A DNA stretch of 64,000 nt. Source: Physcomitrium patens. Its lineage: Eukaryota; Streptophyta; Bryopsida; Funariales; Funariaceae. Under the pieces are notes generated by a model, which was given only the letters and a program-made list of their open reading frames with translations, did not search any database and was not told the origin of the DNA. The stretch spans positions 16,627,336-16,691,335 of the forward strand of contig NC_037265.1 in NCBI RefSeq assembly GCF_000002425.4, in the 5' to 3' direction. A program made the position numbers and the translations under genes. Positions 34,828 through 48,125 of the stretch are shown here, one piece after another; within the stretch, counting starts at the first letter, position 1, and each line of letters starts with the position of its first letter.

Positions 34828-35046
34828 TGTCTTAAATATATATAGCTATTGTAGTAATTACCTATATGATTAAGTAGAAGTATGTAAAAGTAAATAAAAA
34901 TAGATTAATTTCATAATATCTTTTAGAAAAGCTTCTTAGAAGCTTCATAGGCGATGTTTTGACTTTATATATATATATATATTTGTAGTGGATTGATAGG
35001 TTAAAAACTTAATCAACAAGTTAAATATCTATATAATATATAGAAA
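34828..35046 (+). repeat. Partial 3' LTR of A' relic
   Basis: Begins TGTCTTAAATATATATAG after a purine run (GAAGGGGGGA). It aligns with the first part of the LTR at 22821. Homology fades near 35046 in an AT-rich stretch. Confidence 0.75.
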
Positions 35047-35398
35047 TAAAAATGAAATCAATATAGATTTCTAATGTATTATACAAAAATATTAATTAAA
35101 ATTTGATCTATGATTTAATTTTTTTAATTCTAATTTTTAAATATATGTATTATACTATTTTATTATACTATCTAAGAATAATATTTTTATATAGTGGGTA
35201 TTTTTAAAAACGAATTTACGAGATGCATATATTTTTAAAGGATATAAAATTAAAATTCAATCATATCAATATATTCAAAAGGAATCATGTTTTTAATGTA
35301 TTTTGCAGCAATTTATCATTACTTTTAAAGTCTTTTGCTTTGAATGGTCTTTTGCATGAACAATAGTTGTATAGAAATGGGATCCCAACAAGTGTTGC
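35047..35398. other. AT-rich DNA, nothing recognised
   Basis: AT-rich, no repeat family recognised and no ORF of note. Confidence 0.5.
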
Positions 35399-35728
35399 AT
35401 GCATGGGCATTGCAGCAACAGTGTCTTGACATTGTTGTACGAAGGAAATCCACCTTGTTGCATGCAAATTATGGTGTGGCAACAGAAAGTTGATCTTGTG
35501 TTGTTATTTAATGAAAGATGTGATTTTCCTTGTGGAGTAACTTTAGAGTGGTCATCTCAAGTGCACGCGCTCAAAGATAAAGATCATTTGAACAACCATT
35601 GTTGTTTCATAGACCTTGACGTTACTTACCAATTCCATCTTCAACTTTGTATCTCATATGATCTTTTTGCCTTTCTATATTATATAAGTCTCACTTTTTT
35701 AATCAATCACATTCTTATGGTCATTTGA
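35399..35728 (+). CDS. Unrecognised 109-codon ORF
   Basis: An open frame (MHGHCSNSVLTLLYEGN...) in a stretch whose base composition is less AT-rich than its surroundings (35390-35640). I do not recognise the protein and see no domain; the C-terminal third is hydrophobic and AT-rich and may be non-coding run-on. It could be a host exon, an old transposon fragment or chance. Low confidence that it is a gene. Confidence 0.15.
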   Translation: MHGHCSNSVLTLLYEGNPPCCMQIMVWQQKVDLVLLFNERCDFPCGVTLEWSSQVHALKDKDHLNNHCCFIDLDVTYQFHLQLCISYDLFAFLYYISLTFLINHILMVI

Positions 35729-36880
35729 AATATGAATGTAAGTGTTTTCATTTGTTCTTTGTTTTTCTTTGTTTTTGAAACCAATTGAAAGGCAATCCAC
35801 AAATCAACAACACTCACAATCAAGCTTTTTAGCTAGAGCTTCAAATCTGCTTGGATAACAAATACAAACCTTGTTTCAAGAGAGAGAAAAAAAAAAAATA
35901 CCCCATTTAAATTTACTATTAAAATGGAGTATCAAATTAACCGCTAATTGAACATGTGACTGACTCATTTTTCATGATGACTTTTTCAGTTCAGTTCTTA
36001 CAAATCAAAATAAATAAATCATTTCAGCTGTTATTTTGAAATGTATTTTTACAAAAATGTTAAGTGTTTGGTGAATGATTTAAATGATGTTGATTCAAAT
36101 AAAAACAAGTTGAATTTGTTGAAAATAATTACCTTTTGCTGTTCTATTGTACCATCAGGAATTCGAAACAGTTCACTGCTGACTTATTCATCAGTGGATC
36201 AAGAATTCATCTCGCCAGTTATTTAGACATTGTCAAAAATACTTTAATTAAAGTTAATAAAAATTGAATGATATTAAAGTTTCATGGAAATTTATACTTT
36301 ATCACTATTATGTAACATTACTTACAACTTTGATGAAAGATTTCAAACAAATATTGATTAGTGCTGGCAAAATTTCTTAGTCATTTTTCTTTTTGTTCAT
36401 TATTATCATAATAAGAGTATGTTTTCCCTATTTATCATTGAACATGAACAAACTTGTTTACAATACAAACTTTTTTACAAATTCTTCAAAAGTATAATAT
36501 TCAGTGCGGCACTTCATTTCTTTAATTTTGTGTAAACTTGGCTACACAATCTACGATTGCAGGCAGTATTCATGATATTATTTAGAGTTGCATTCTGTAT
36601 TCTATGCTAATGATCCACCAATAGATTAAATAATAACATTTTCCAACAAGTGATGTGAGTGGAACAAACTAAATTAAAATTAAAAATTTCTCCATTTCTT
36701 TTTTATCGTGACAGAATAAAATGGTCTAAGATCAACTTTACTTGTGATTCCGATGATTGATTTCACATTATGAAATGGTCACGTGGAATGATACACTTCA
36801 CAATTATCTTAATTCAGTGTTAGGATGCCACTATGATGTTCAGACAGCTAACGAACCCAGCCATATTGCAACTTTTGTAC
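35729..36880. other. AT-rich unique DNA, nothing firm
   Basis: Mixed AT-rich sequence with no recognised repeat family. A 74-codon open frame at 36757-36981 runs into block R1 but resembles nothing I know. Confidence 0.4.
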
Positions 36881-36959
36881 CCAGCTATAACGTAGCCCTC
36901 TCACATTGCGACATTGGTGCCCAGTCGACCTCACCGAGTTCAATCTCAGCAAATTGTGA

Positions 36960-38180
36960 AAGGATGCTACTCACCAGATAATCGTCAGGTGTAATAACCG
37001 GAGCAGGACACCATGTCCAAGTTAACTTACAATATCAAGGGACTGAAATGAACGCCCTTTCAACTAAGGCACAATTGATGAAACACATTGATGATCGAGC
37101 CATCTGCTGCACAATTGAATCCTAAAAAAACGGTTTCACCTGGTTAAACACATGTTAAAATAACTGCTCGCGTTCATCGAAATTGATAAGGGCTCCTCCA
37201 CCATAAGTACACTCAATATTAAATCTACTCTACAAACACTCGTGGCAAATAAGAAGCAGACAGTTGAACGACCACATCCAACTAAAACACAGCCTGACCA
37301 GCACCCTCCCCCAATCCAACCCGTTAACCTCACTCTTCGTCCTCAGTCATCTCTCTAACAACATCTTCCGTGATAACATTACAATGTTCGATCCCAAAAA
37401 TGACCAGACAGCAGTACGACGCCATCTGATGAAGTGAAGGATCGCCTTCTTGTCGGGACATATGTTCAGCCCCGCAGCGATTGACCCAGCTGAGAGGACA
37501 ACCTAAAGCCCCGTTTCACAACCCCATGCATCCACTGCAAATGCACAATCATGCACCCAAACGCGACAAAACATACCATCCTATCACTACACACGACGAA
37601 CCGCAGATTCAGAAGCTACTCAAATATCGGTAATCAGGAGCTTGCTTCATTCTGTTGCAGTATTGATGTATTCCTCTGAATCTCGCACAGCACCTGCACC
37701 CTGCTCAATTCCACTGCCCTAAACAGACAATGTACACGATCAATCGGGGGGACCATACAGCACCAGACTGTGCACCTACCGGCAAACCTAAAGGATGCCG
37801 CAACCACATCACAAGTTAACCCCAAATCGACATTGCCACCGATTTTCTCAATCTTCACTCGATCCCACACGCACAAACCCCACTCCCAGGAACGACAGTG
37901 CAGAAGAGGAGAACTAATTCAACAGGGGCGATAAGCAATGGCGACGAAGCAGCAATGGAGGGAGATATTGTAGTGGAGCCTCCAAACCCTAATATCTCCC
38001 TTGGCTGCTGAAAACAGCTATCTCCAGCCTGGATGGATGGATGAATATAATATGCATGGATGAACATAATGGTGTGTGTGTGTGGAAGTGAGGATGGATG
38101 GAGTGGGAATGACTTCATGGATGCATGAAACTTCGGAAGCGTCCCTGTTCACATTTTGGCAAGGGAGTTATTAGGGCTGG
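36960..38180. other. CpG-retaining block R1 with telobox
   Basis: A block much richer in C, G and CpG than the rest of the window, and without a long ORF. Its core (about 37365-37530 and 37600-37810) matches R2 at 62795-62960 and 62985-63170 as a direct duplicate: shared words include CAGTACGACGCCATCTGATG, CCCCGCAGCGATTGACCCA and AAATATCGGTAATCAG. Both contain AAACCCTAATATC (here 37984), a plant telobox often seen in promoters. It could be a promoter and 5' region of a duplicated gene or a low-copy transposon; I cannot decide. Confidence 0.65.
37984..37992 (+). promoter_or_regulatory. Telobox motif AAACCCTAA
   Basis: AAACCCTAA, the plant telobox word, found in promoters of many plant housekeeping genes. 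The same motif followed by TATC is kept at the matching place in R2 (63387-63395). Role here is inferred only from the motif. Confidence 0.35.
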
Positions 38181-40763
38181 CGTTTCCCCACTTTCAACTG
38201 AAACTCTACAATTGTGCTTTAAAGTGAAAATTTTAATATAATCAAAATAAATAAATACATATATTATATAGTAATTTTAGCATTTGAACAAATAATACAC
38301 AACGTTGTTCTTTTTGATTTTCTAAAAATAGAAACCCAACTTTTTGAATAAGTATCTTGGCAAAATTAAAATCAAATGCAAAAACAAAAGAAACAAAGAA
38401 GCTGAAAACTAGTTCTTTAGTGGATAAAATAAAGATAATACCAATGTATAACAAGGTGTTGTAATAACATTATGGATAGAGTGCATTTATATTTATATTT
38501 ATATTATATGATATAAATCTTTAACTGGAATTTAGGTCTTACACTACTTGGTGTCTTATCACAAAGTAAATACCTTTTCTAATTCTGTCCTATCTTCAGT
38601 CAGCTATATTTTCATCTATTGTAAATAATAAATGTTGAGAAGATGTCATTTTGAAATTTATCTTACTAAGAATTGTTTTTGACAGATTTGTTTTCAAAAT
38701 CAATAGATTTTTTTTATATGATTATGAACTTGACTGCTAAATTTAACTTTTAAAAGTTCAGCTCTACTTTTAAACATACACATTATGAAAATAAATTAAT
38801 AAATAACACAACCATCAGTAAGAACTACAAATAATAAAAGCATTTGAAACAAACATTATCTTACAATGATCAATAAAAATATTTATTAAAAAATGGATGA
38901 TAATAACAACAATAATACTATTATTTTTTATTTTATAATATTTCTTAGCAAAAAAAATTCAATTAGAAAATTGAACATTAACCTGATTGAAAATTAAGTA
39001 GTACCATCAGAAAATTGACACATAAATCAATGTATAAAACATTATAAATAATCATAAATATAGCTTTACATAAAACCATACAAGATTTATTGCAATTAAA
39101 TTGATATAATCTTTTACAAAAACTAATTATCTAAAGTTTATAACCAATTTTTAGAATATATTTATATCAAGTAGTATGCAAAGATTATTTTTTAGTTTTA
39201 TATGACGTAATATAAAAAAATATTGCAGATAGATCCTAAAATAAGCATAGGAGTGGTAATACAAGTTATATATAATTATATATTAGAATAAGCAACTTGC
39301 TGATTTAAAGAAGTGGCTATAAGTAATATATTAAACAATATGATTATTACTAACATTATTAAACATACTTTTTTTTCTTCAGAAAGATCTGATATAATAT
39401 TTTGTTAAATTCAACAACAAATAATCAAGCAGGATTAGATGTCATGCTTAAGTTTTCTTAAAAATTCTAATTAATATACTCTCATATTTGGTAGTTAACT
39501 ATCATAATTGATTCTAAAAGAAGAAATATACAAGGGTTATACATAAATTATAAAAATAAAATATAATAAAAAATCTAAGTTTAAGTTGTGGTTTTTGAAT
39601 TATTACTTAATAAAAATATATAATAGAAAAAAAAAGAGAAAAGAAAAAGAAAAAGATATATATATATATATATATATATATACACTTTGTAATGTTTTAT
39701 TTTTAAAAAAATCCAATATAGATATGAAGTCTTTTACTAATTTAAGTATTTAAGGCCTTCTCTATAATAAAGTTCTATTTACAGCATGCATTTCTTAATT
39801 ACTTTATTAACATTTTTTATTTAAAACATATTTGAGAAAGATTCTATACATTAATTTTTACATCACACAAGATTATGAATTTTTTCTTATATCTTATATT
39901 ATACATAATAGTAGCTATTTTATCCTTTACATTCCATACTCTCAATTTTAATACAAGACATGAAAACCACACTTATATATCGGAACAAAGAATACAAAAT
40001 AAAAATCATTCCCTTTATTTCTTGCTCTTTTATTTACTTAATTTATCATATTCTTCTAAATCTTTTGATTCTCTTTCATCAAATATTTTTACAATCTACT
40101 AGTTTTTCTTGACTTGTAAGTACATTAATTTTTGCATCCTTTTGACTTCCATGATTAATTGATATTTTTGTGCAAATACAAATTTTCATTACTACTTTCT
40201 ATCTAATCTATGTCTAGTCTATGTTAAAGTCTATTTCTTTACTTTAGATTTTCATTCCAACTATCTAAAAAAATATTATATATAAATATTAATTACATAA
40301 TTTTATATATGACATATACTTTTTTAGAACTTTATATGTTTAGGAATAATACATGTTTTAAGGATTTTACAAATAATAATTCTTACAATCAATTTCTAAG
40401 AATAAAAGATTAAAGTAAAAAATTTATTATTGATACTTGTTTTTAAAAAGAAGATTAAATTGATCTACCTAAATCTAAACTCAATCAACCTAACTTCCAT
40501 GATTCAATTTTTGTGACTACTACTTGTATTACAAAACATGAAAACTTATAAACTCAATGGACGACAACAAAGATAAATCCTAGATTCTATTTGAAAGAGA
40601 ATGGACTTGACTTTTTTTTGAAATGCCTTATGCTAATTTTCATTTTGAAACACACTTAGATATCTAATTCTAATATATACATATTGTGAAGGCAGAACTT
40701 TACCTAATACCATCTACTTCTTCCACCTATTGTTAAAGATATAAATTATATATAACCAAAATG
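38181..40763. other. AT-rich unique DNA
   Basis: About 2.5 kb of AT-rich sequence. No chromovirus, G or E similarity noticed, and the short open frames (such as 39875-40102) look like chance in AT-rich DNA. Confidence 0.5.
39655..39682. repeat. (TA)n microsatellite
   Basis: Run of alternating T and A directly after a purine-rich GAGAAAAGAAAAAGAAAAAG stretch. Confidence 0.95.
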
Positions 40764-41310
40764 TATCATGGACATACACATATAAACCAATAATTACCTA
40801 AGTGATAAGATAAAAGTAGGTAAAATTAATTTAATTCCATAATATCTTTTATAGAAGCTTCTTAGAAGCTTTATAGACATTGCTTTCGCTTTGTAGGTGT
40901 CTATAATTGATTTTTTAGATTAAAAAAGTAGTCAACAAGTTGGCCATGTACCACTCATGTAGGTAGCTTGAAGAACAAGCTAACTATGTGATCCACATGT
41001 AAAAAACTTACTTTGTAAGCTAAAGCATGTATCTTGCAAAGTCAATACATATTAGAGGTCTTATAGAATATTGTCACATAGCTCTTAGTTAGATAGTATA
41101 TATAGAGGCAAGAATGGAGCCCTCTTCACTCTTGTCAACTTCTTTCTTGCTTCTAATCTAGATTCAAGAGTCTCTACTCTCCTTGTCTTTTGATAATAGC
41201 CATTCTAGTTTCTTTTTAATATACATACTTCTGTATTTTTATTTTGTTACTTTTCTTTTAACATAAATTTTATAAGTTTATGCATCTTCTTCTAGTTCAT
41301 GTATTTGACA
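40764..41310 (+). repeat. 5' LTR of broken chromovirus A copy
   Basis: Start is slightly uncertain (near TATCATGGACATAC); ends TATTTGACA. It keeps the TATATATAGA box and the inverted repeat. ACTCTTGTCAA at 41128-41138 is matched 2 bases inside the element by TTGATAAGAAT (41313-41323), complementary at 9 of 11 positions. Confidence 0.85.
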
Positions 41311-44300
41311 AATTGATAAGAATATACTTATAATATGAAAACTTTGTCCTCTCTTGATTAAGAGGGATTTTTTTTTTTTTTTTTTCTTGATAAAATGTAA
41401 GCATATTAAAAGTTGTGGATTATCATCTCCTAAACTAATATTGTTTATAGTATCTTCTTTGTTCTGAAGTCCCCTCTTCCACTTGACTTGAACAATATTA
41501 GATATTTATTTTTTAAGTATTATCATAGTAGAGCTTGTTTAATTGAAGAGTGAAATGGCACTAATGTAAGAACAATTGAAAGAATTAATGCTTGCAATGC
41601 ATCAACTCAATTTACCAAGACAAGGAGCAACAAGAAGAACATGAAGTGAAGTTATAGATATGATTAGAGCTGCTTCAACATCTGCCTTCAATCATATTCT
41701 TTTTCTTATCATAAAACATCCTTTCGATACTAGAAAACCAATTGTTGCCCTGCTTGAGAAGTTTGATAGTATAAGATCTAAGTTTCAAAGATTTATCAAT
41801 CAAGTACAACTTATGATTGAACTTAAATTCCAAAGTTATCCAACTCAAGGATTACAAGTTAAATTCATTGATATATTTCTTTTAAATTCAGAATTAATAT
41901 AGTTTTCATCTTTTTTTGAATGATGACATTCAATATTTAATAATTTGGAGATTTTTTGATAGAATTTTGATCTATATATGGAAAAAATGATGTAACTTGT
42001 GTTGTAATCAGCAAGATCCATATTTAACAAGAAAAAAATTGATCTGTAATATTATATACTTTACAATTTTAATAACTTGCAATTGGTATCAAGTGGGATG
42101 ATACTACACTTATTAGCCAATTTCTCTATAGATTATAATATGAGGTAAAGAAACTGATGTTCAACTTACTTGATCCTCAAACATTGCATCAAGCAATTGA
42201 CTTTGTTGTGAAGTATGACAATTGACTTTTCAAATTTTATGTAAGAGTTGGACAAGTAGGCCTCAATATTACTATAACTCAATGGAAACACCAACGCTTC
42301 TTCAACACATACATTCAAAAGTAGAAGATATGCAAATTGATGTGGTATGTTTCAAACTTCTTACTGAGCAAGAAAAGACTCATCGCTGTCAAAAAGGATT
42401 GTACTTATATTATGGAGAACCTAAACACACTACTCAACATTGTCCAAAGAAGCGATACAATTATAAAATGATGAGTACAAATATCAAAAAAGATAATATA
42501 TCAAAAAACAAGTTTTTCCAACTACAATAGAGACTGTGCAACTAAAACCTTATATAATATCTGATGAAGGTCCTATTCTCTCTTTAAAAACCTCTCTTTT
42601 TTTATATTAAATATTATTTTAGGACCTATATATTACAAAGCCTATGTCTTGTTAAATTCAAGAACCTCAACATATTTCTTAGATAAAGAATTTGCTAAAA
42701 GACTTAACATATCTTTAATAAAGAAAACTAATCATATTCTTGTAGAAGTCATAGATGGTTGTATATTATCTTCTGGAGATATTACTCACAAAATCCTTCC
42801 TATAAAAGTAATAATCAATAGTTATAATAACTTTGTGGTATTTAATATTATTAGATCTTATTCTAATCCAATTATTTCAGGTTTATTGTGGTTAAAAAAA
42901 TACAATCCTTGAATAGATTAGATTTCTTGTATTCATAATTTTTCTAAAAATATAACTAAGAGTATAATTAATCAAGTAAAAAATCATGCATATAGTAGAA
43001 TTAAACGTATATTTATAGGTACAAAAGCTTTTTTGTATGTTGCAAAAAAAAAGATCACCTTGTGTCATTTATATCAAATCTGTTTCTACAGGTGCAAAGA
43101 CTTTAAGTCGCATTCTAAGCCAATATCAAGATTTTTAAGATGTATTTGAAAAAAAAAATGTAGATACTTTTCTAAAACTTGTCCTTATATCTGTTCAATT
43201 AACCTTCAAGAAAGAACACAACTACCATTTAGACCAATGTATAATTTCTTGCATAATGAGTTGGCTGAACTCAAAGAGTACATTGAAGAGAATCTATCCA
43301 AGAACTTCATATGTCATTCTAAATCTCCAGTAGGAGCTTCAATTTTATTTATGAAGAAAAAAGATAAATCATTGCAGATAAGTATTGATTATTGAAGACT
43401 CAATAAGATCACCATCAAGAATATATATTCATATTTTTTAATATCTAGACTATTTGATCAGTTGAATCAAGTTAAAATCTATGCAAAAATAGATCTATAG
43501 GGAGTATACAATCTAGTATGCATCGAAGAAGGAGATAAATTGAAGGCTGTATTTTGAACCAGGTACAGCCTTTTTGAATATAATATCATGCCTTTTAGAC
43601 TTATAAATATACCAACTGCTTTTCAACATCTTATGAATGATATTTTTTGAAAGTTTTAGATAATTTTGTTGTCTATTATCTTAATGACATCTTAATCTAT
43701 TCTAAAAAAATAAAAGAACATGAATTTTATATTTGTCATGTATTACAAAAATTAAGAGATGCACGACTCTATACCAAGATAGAAAAGTGTGTATTCTACA
43801 CTACTCAAGTTGACTTCTTGGATTACATCATTTCAAACAATGGACTTATTATGGATCCTAAAAATATTCAAACTATTATAGATTTAAAGATCTCAAATAT
43901 GGTCTAAGATGTCGAATTTTTTTTCGGATTTGCCAACTACTATCAGATCTTCATTAAGGACTTCTCTCAAATTACAGCTCCATTGATATGTTTGACTTAT
44001 AAAGACAAACTTCAATAGAATCAAGAAACGAAAGTAGCATTTGAAGCTTTAAAAATAGCCTTTGTTTTTATACTAGTCTTATATTGTGTTGACTTTTTTA
44101 AGACACTCTTTATAAAAACAAATACATCAAACTTTGCTTTAAGTGTTATATTATGACAAATGGAAATAGATGATAAATTTAATCCAGTAGCTTTTCATTC
44201 TAAGAAATTTTCAGCAATTGAGATTAATTATGAGATCCATGATAAAGAACTTCTTGCAATTATGGATTCTTTTCAAGAATGACATCATTATTTAGAAGGC

Positions 44301-45271
44301 ACTTCTACTCCTATCACCTTCTATATAGATCATAAAAACGTCAAGTATTTCATATCAATTCATATTTTAAATTACTGACAAGCTTGTTGGAGCATGTCTT
44401 TGTCAAGATTTGAATTCAATATCACTTATCGGCTAAGAAAACAACAAGATTTATTCAATGTCCTTTCTAAACATTCTTATCTTGCACCTAAAGAAAGAGA
44501 TGCAGCTTTTGATCAATAAAGCATAATTTTATTGAAGCCAAAATAATTTCATCTTCAAATAGTGAAATCAATATTGATTGTTGATTCAACTTTCTCAAAC
44601 AAATTCAATCTAATATGTCCTTTAATCTTCTTTTTTATGATATTAAAAGTACTTCTTTTAAGTCTTGTGATACTTTTAAGTTCAAGTTCAAGAATAATCT
44701 ACTTTATTTTGTAGGATACCTATATGTGCCAGAAAGAAAAGCACATTTACATATTCTTCAAGTACGTCACAACTTTCCAACATCATGATATTTTGGATAC
44801 AATAAGATTTTGGAGCTAATATCTAGAGATTTTTGGTGGCTGCAAATATGAAAGGTTGTAAAAGACTTTGTTCAATCATAGGACATTTTTTCAAGGCCAA
44901 AAACTCCTGAGCATCAACCTTATGGACTTCTTTAGTCATTACTTATTTCAAAACAACTATGGTCTTTTATTTCTATGGATTTCATTACAAATCTTTCAAT
45001 CTTAAGATCGTGTGATTTTATATTTGTCATAGTAGATCATTTTATCAAAATGGCATAATTTGTACTATACACAATTTCTATCATAGGTGATGAAACTACC
45101 AAGCCTATCCTCGATAATACCTATGAATATTAGAGATTTTCAAAAGATATTATATTGGATAAAGCATCTCAATTTATTTTAAGTTTTTAGAAAATTCTTT
45201 TTAAGATTCTAAAGATAGACATAAAGCTTTTTTTGGCCTTTTATCTTCAAATTGATGGATAGACAAAGCAT

Positions 45272-46715
45272 TGTCATGATGTAAATACATTCATATATAG
45301 AAACCTTGCTTGACTTACTTTTCTTTGAACTTTTATTAAGTTCTTTTTTCTTCTTACGAATCTAATTTTTCTATAGTTTTGGAGAAATTTTATCACTTTT
45401 TTCTTGAAAGTGATAAAAAATTTAGCCAAAATTTTATTTTTTCTTTAACCTTAACTTTATCTTTGGTTTAGCCTAGAAAACTTCTTTTATTCCTTTTACT
45501 TTCTTTCTAATCTTTGATTTTAGTAGATTTAGAGTTATATTTATAGATGTAAGAAGAATTTTGACTTTGAGGTTGTATGTAGGTTTTTATTAAAGATAAA
45601 TGGAAGTTTGGATAATACTAATTGGTTGCCATTAATAGTATTGACTTGGAAGATTAGATTTGGTATTTGTTTAACTTTAAAGTATTAGTTTTTGACTTAG
45701 ACTTTGAAGACCTTAGCTACGATTTCTTAAGCGAGCTCAAAAGTAAGGAAGAAGGATTGTTTTGCAAGTTAAAAAAGAGTGTTCAAAGAAAGGAACTTCT
45801 TTGCATGAATTTAGATGAAAAATGCATGAATTGGAGCTTGAATGAGAGAATTATGCTTGTTTAAACTTAATCTACTAATTTAATATATATTGTCACTTTT
45901 TCATGCATATTAGGCATTTTAAGATATTAATAAGAAATTAGAGAATTGGATTAGAAATTACACTTTAAGCTAAAAATTTCACATCCAAAGATTGATAGAA
46001 TTGAATCTAGAATGAGTCAGATATGGTTGGTTAAAACTAACAAATTAAAACTAGAATTTTGAAGAAATTAGAGAAATAGAGGGTTTTGATTTTAAGCTAG
46101 AACTTCAGCTTCAAGATAAATTTGAAGCTTATTTTTTGTGTACATATTACTTATGATATAAAAAGCTTATGTTTAAAATATCATGGCAATTGAAACTCTG
46201 ACTTGAGAGAAATGGTGAAATTTGTTCTTAGGTATTTAGAATTTTGACTTTCAAAGATACCTACTACGATTTTGGTAATATTAGATGATTGGTAACAAAT
46301 TTGTAGCTAAAAATTTGTATAATGATATTCAAAGATGTAAGTTTTGTATTTCCAAATTTTGAACTTATTTAAATAGCTGGATCTATGGATATGAATTTTC
46401 AAGTTTCTAGTTTGGTTTTAACTTTGAAAAGTACCTTCTATGGTTTTGGTGATATCAGACAATTGATAACAAATTATAGCTAAGAATTTGTGTGATAATG
46501 ATCAAAGGTGTAAATTCTATACTCCTAATATTTAAGCTTATTTGAATAGCTAGATCTTGTATTATAAATTTTCAAGCTTCAAGTTTGTTGGTTTATTACA
46601 AACATAGTTTTGTAAATACTCAAATGAGAATTTAAGAAGGTTTTGTATATATTGGATCTATCTTGAATGCAAAGAGGGACCTTACATCTATTCAAAGTAG
46701 ACTCTTACTATAACA
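45272..46715 (+). mobile_element. LTR-like insert F in integrase
   Basis: About 1.44 kb beginning TGTCATGATG and ending TATAACA, interrupting chromovirus integrase whose sequence resumes at 46716. It holds an internal tandem duplication of about 190 bp (about 46225-46415 and 46425-46610; shared words GGTAACAAATTTGTAGCTAA and GATAACAAATTATAGCTAA). Ends and absence of coding sequence suggest a solo LTR. Flanking words AGCAT and AGTGT could be a decayed target duplication. No second copy recognised in the window. A 65-codon frame at 45667-45864 is probably chance. Confidence 0.55.
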
Positions 46716-47575
46716 GAGTGTAAATCAAGTTTTAGAACAATAATTAAGGTATACCATCAATTATCAATAAGATAATTGGAGAACCCTCTTGCCATTAATA
46801 AAATTTACTTTTAATAACATGATACATTCTTCTATGCAACAAACACCTTTTTTTTCCAATTATGGTTATCATCCATGATTTGATACTTTTGACTTTTCAA
46901 AAGTTGATAATCTTGTGGCAAAAGGTTTGACAAATTGTTTGTCAAAGCTACATGCAACAATGAAGGTGCAATTAAAAGAAGCTCAAGAATGGCAAAAGAT
47001 CAATACGAATGCCTATGAAAAGAAATAACTATAATTCAATGTAGGTGACAAGGTATAGTTGTTTTGTTGTAATATCAAGACTACTCGTTCTTGTGATAAG
47101 TTGGACTACTATAGGTTTAGACCTTTTTCTATTTGTAGATAAATCAATCCAGTTGTTTATTGATTATATCTACCAGAGGCAATGAAGATTCATTATATCT
47201 TTCATATATCTCTTCTTGAACCATACAAGACAGTGAACATGTCAATAAGAAAATAAGCTTCACCTCCTTCCATAGAAGTGGACAATAATGAAGAGTTCAA
47301 AGTAGAAGAAGTTCTAGACTCAAAGTGGCATCAAAATAAATTAGAATATCTTGTTCATTGACATGAATATGATAATAGTAAATGCACATAAGAGCTAGTA
47401 AAAAATCTTACAAATACAGCAAAGGCGATGGAGGCTTTTCATCGACAACATCCATCAAAACCAAGATGAAGAATAGTAAGTCTTTGATATAATAAAAACA
47501 AGGTCTAAAAAAGATTGCATTCTACTTTTTACCTTTATTTGTGGTTTTTGTATATTTTTGATATTAAAAAAATGA

Positions 47576-47580
47576 AGAAC
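47576..47580 (+). repeat. Left target-site duplication AGAAC
   Basis: AGAAC directly before the left LTR of element D, matched by AGAAC at 55903-55907 after the right LTR. Confidence 0.85.
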
Positions 47581-48109
47581 TATAGAATAGGTAAATAAAC
47601 TTTGTAGTAAGTTATTGGTTGGTTATTGACAATCTTGAAAATTAGATTGATGGTTAGGCAGTTTAGTTGGTTAGAGTAGGTTGTTAGTAGAATAAATGGT
47701 TAAGAATTCAAAGGATCATAACCTTTGACATCCGCTGGCCGACAGGTCATCTTTTTGGTAGGATAAATAGGTTGAAGAAAGTAAGCCGAGGGCCAGACTG
47801 TGAGAGTCGTAAGCCGGGGTAAGCTTGGTGCTCCTTCTTTGTTTTCTTTATTATTTGCTAATGAAGAATTGTGATTGAGAGAAATATTGTTGAATTGATA
47901 ATCGTAGAATGGATTATGGATTGAATTAAGATAGAAGTAGTAAGCCTCGATGTTTTGTAGTTTGATAATTGATTTCAGATAGCAAGAGTACAATCAATTG
48001 TGATACTAACAGACCCAATTTATATAACCAATCTTTCCCCGTGTTCGAACCCACCTCTATTAATTCAATTGCTTTGGTCTATTGAAGCTTGAACTCAACG
48101 AGAACAACA
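47581..48109 (+). repeat. 5' LTR of element D
   Basis: 529 bp. It starts TATAGAATAGG and ends GAGAACAACA; bounded by the target duplication on the left and a primer site on the right. Contains a less AT-rich middle (GTAAGCCGAGGGCCAGACTG) shared with the right LTR. Confidence 0.9.
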
Positions 48110-48112
48110 TTT

Positions 48113-48125
48113 TGGCACCGCTGCT
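48113..48125 (+). promoter_or_regulatory. Primer binding site, tRNA-Asp type
   Basis: TTGGCACCGCTGC starts a few bases after the LTR and closely resembles TGGCGCCGTTGCC, the tRNA-Asp-complementary primer site known in plant Tat/Athila elements. Differences are of the C-to-T and G-to-A kind. This contrasts with the chromoviruses in this window, which lack a tRNA-like site next to the LTR. Confidence 0.65.

Larger units (their letters stand above)
22821..35046 (+). mobile_element. Old A' chromovirus with nested element B
   Basis: A relic bounded by A'-type LTRs on the + strand (22821-23358 and 34828-35046). Contents: gag N-terminal part on + (about 23380-24270), a block of gag C-terminus, protease, RT, RNase H and integrase on the - strand (24290-27600), integrase C-terminus and chromodomain on + (27603-28052, continuing at 34191), third-ORF relic and 3' LTR. 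Element B (28053-34190) is inserted in the chromodomain region. The mixed orientation may reflect rearrangement or more than one insertion. Old, with many breaks. Confidence 0.75.

Noticed and set aside
39875-40102. 75-codon open frame in AT-rich DNA.
   Set aside because: Composition is that of the surrounding AT-rich DNA, with hydrophobic low-complexity residues and no recognisable motif.
47700-47993. 97-codon minus-strand frame and neighbours near 48060-48461.
   Set aside because: They lie in the LTR and leader of element D and are explained by it.
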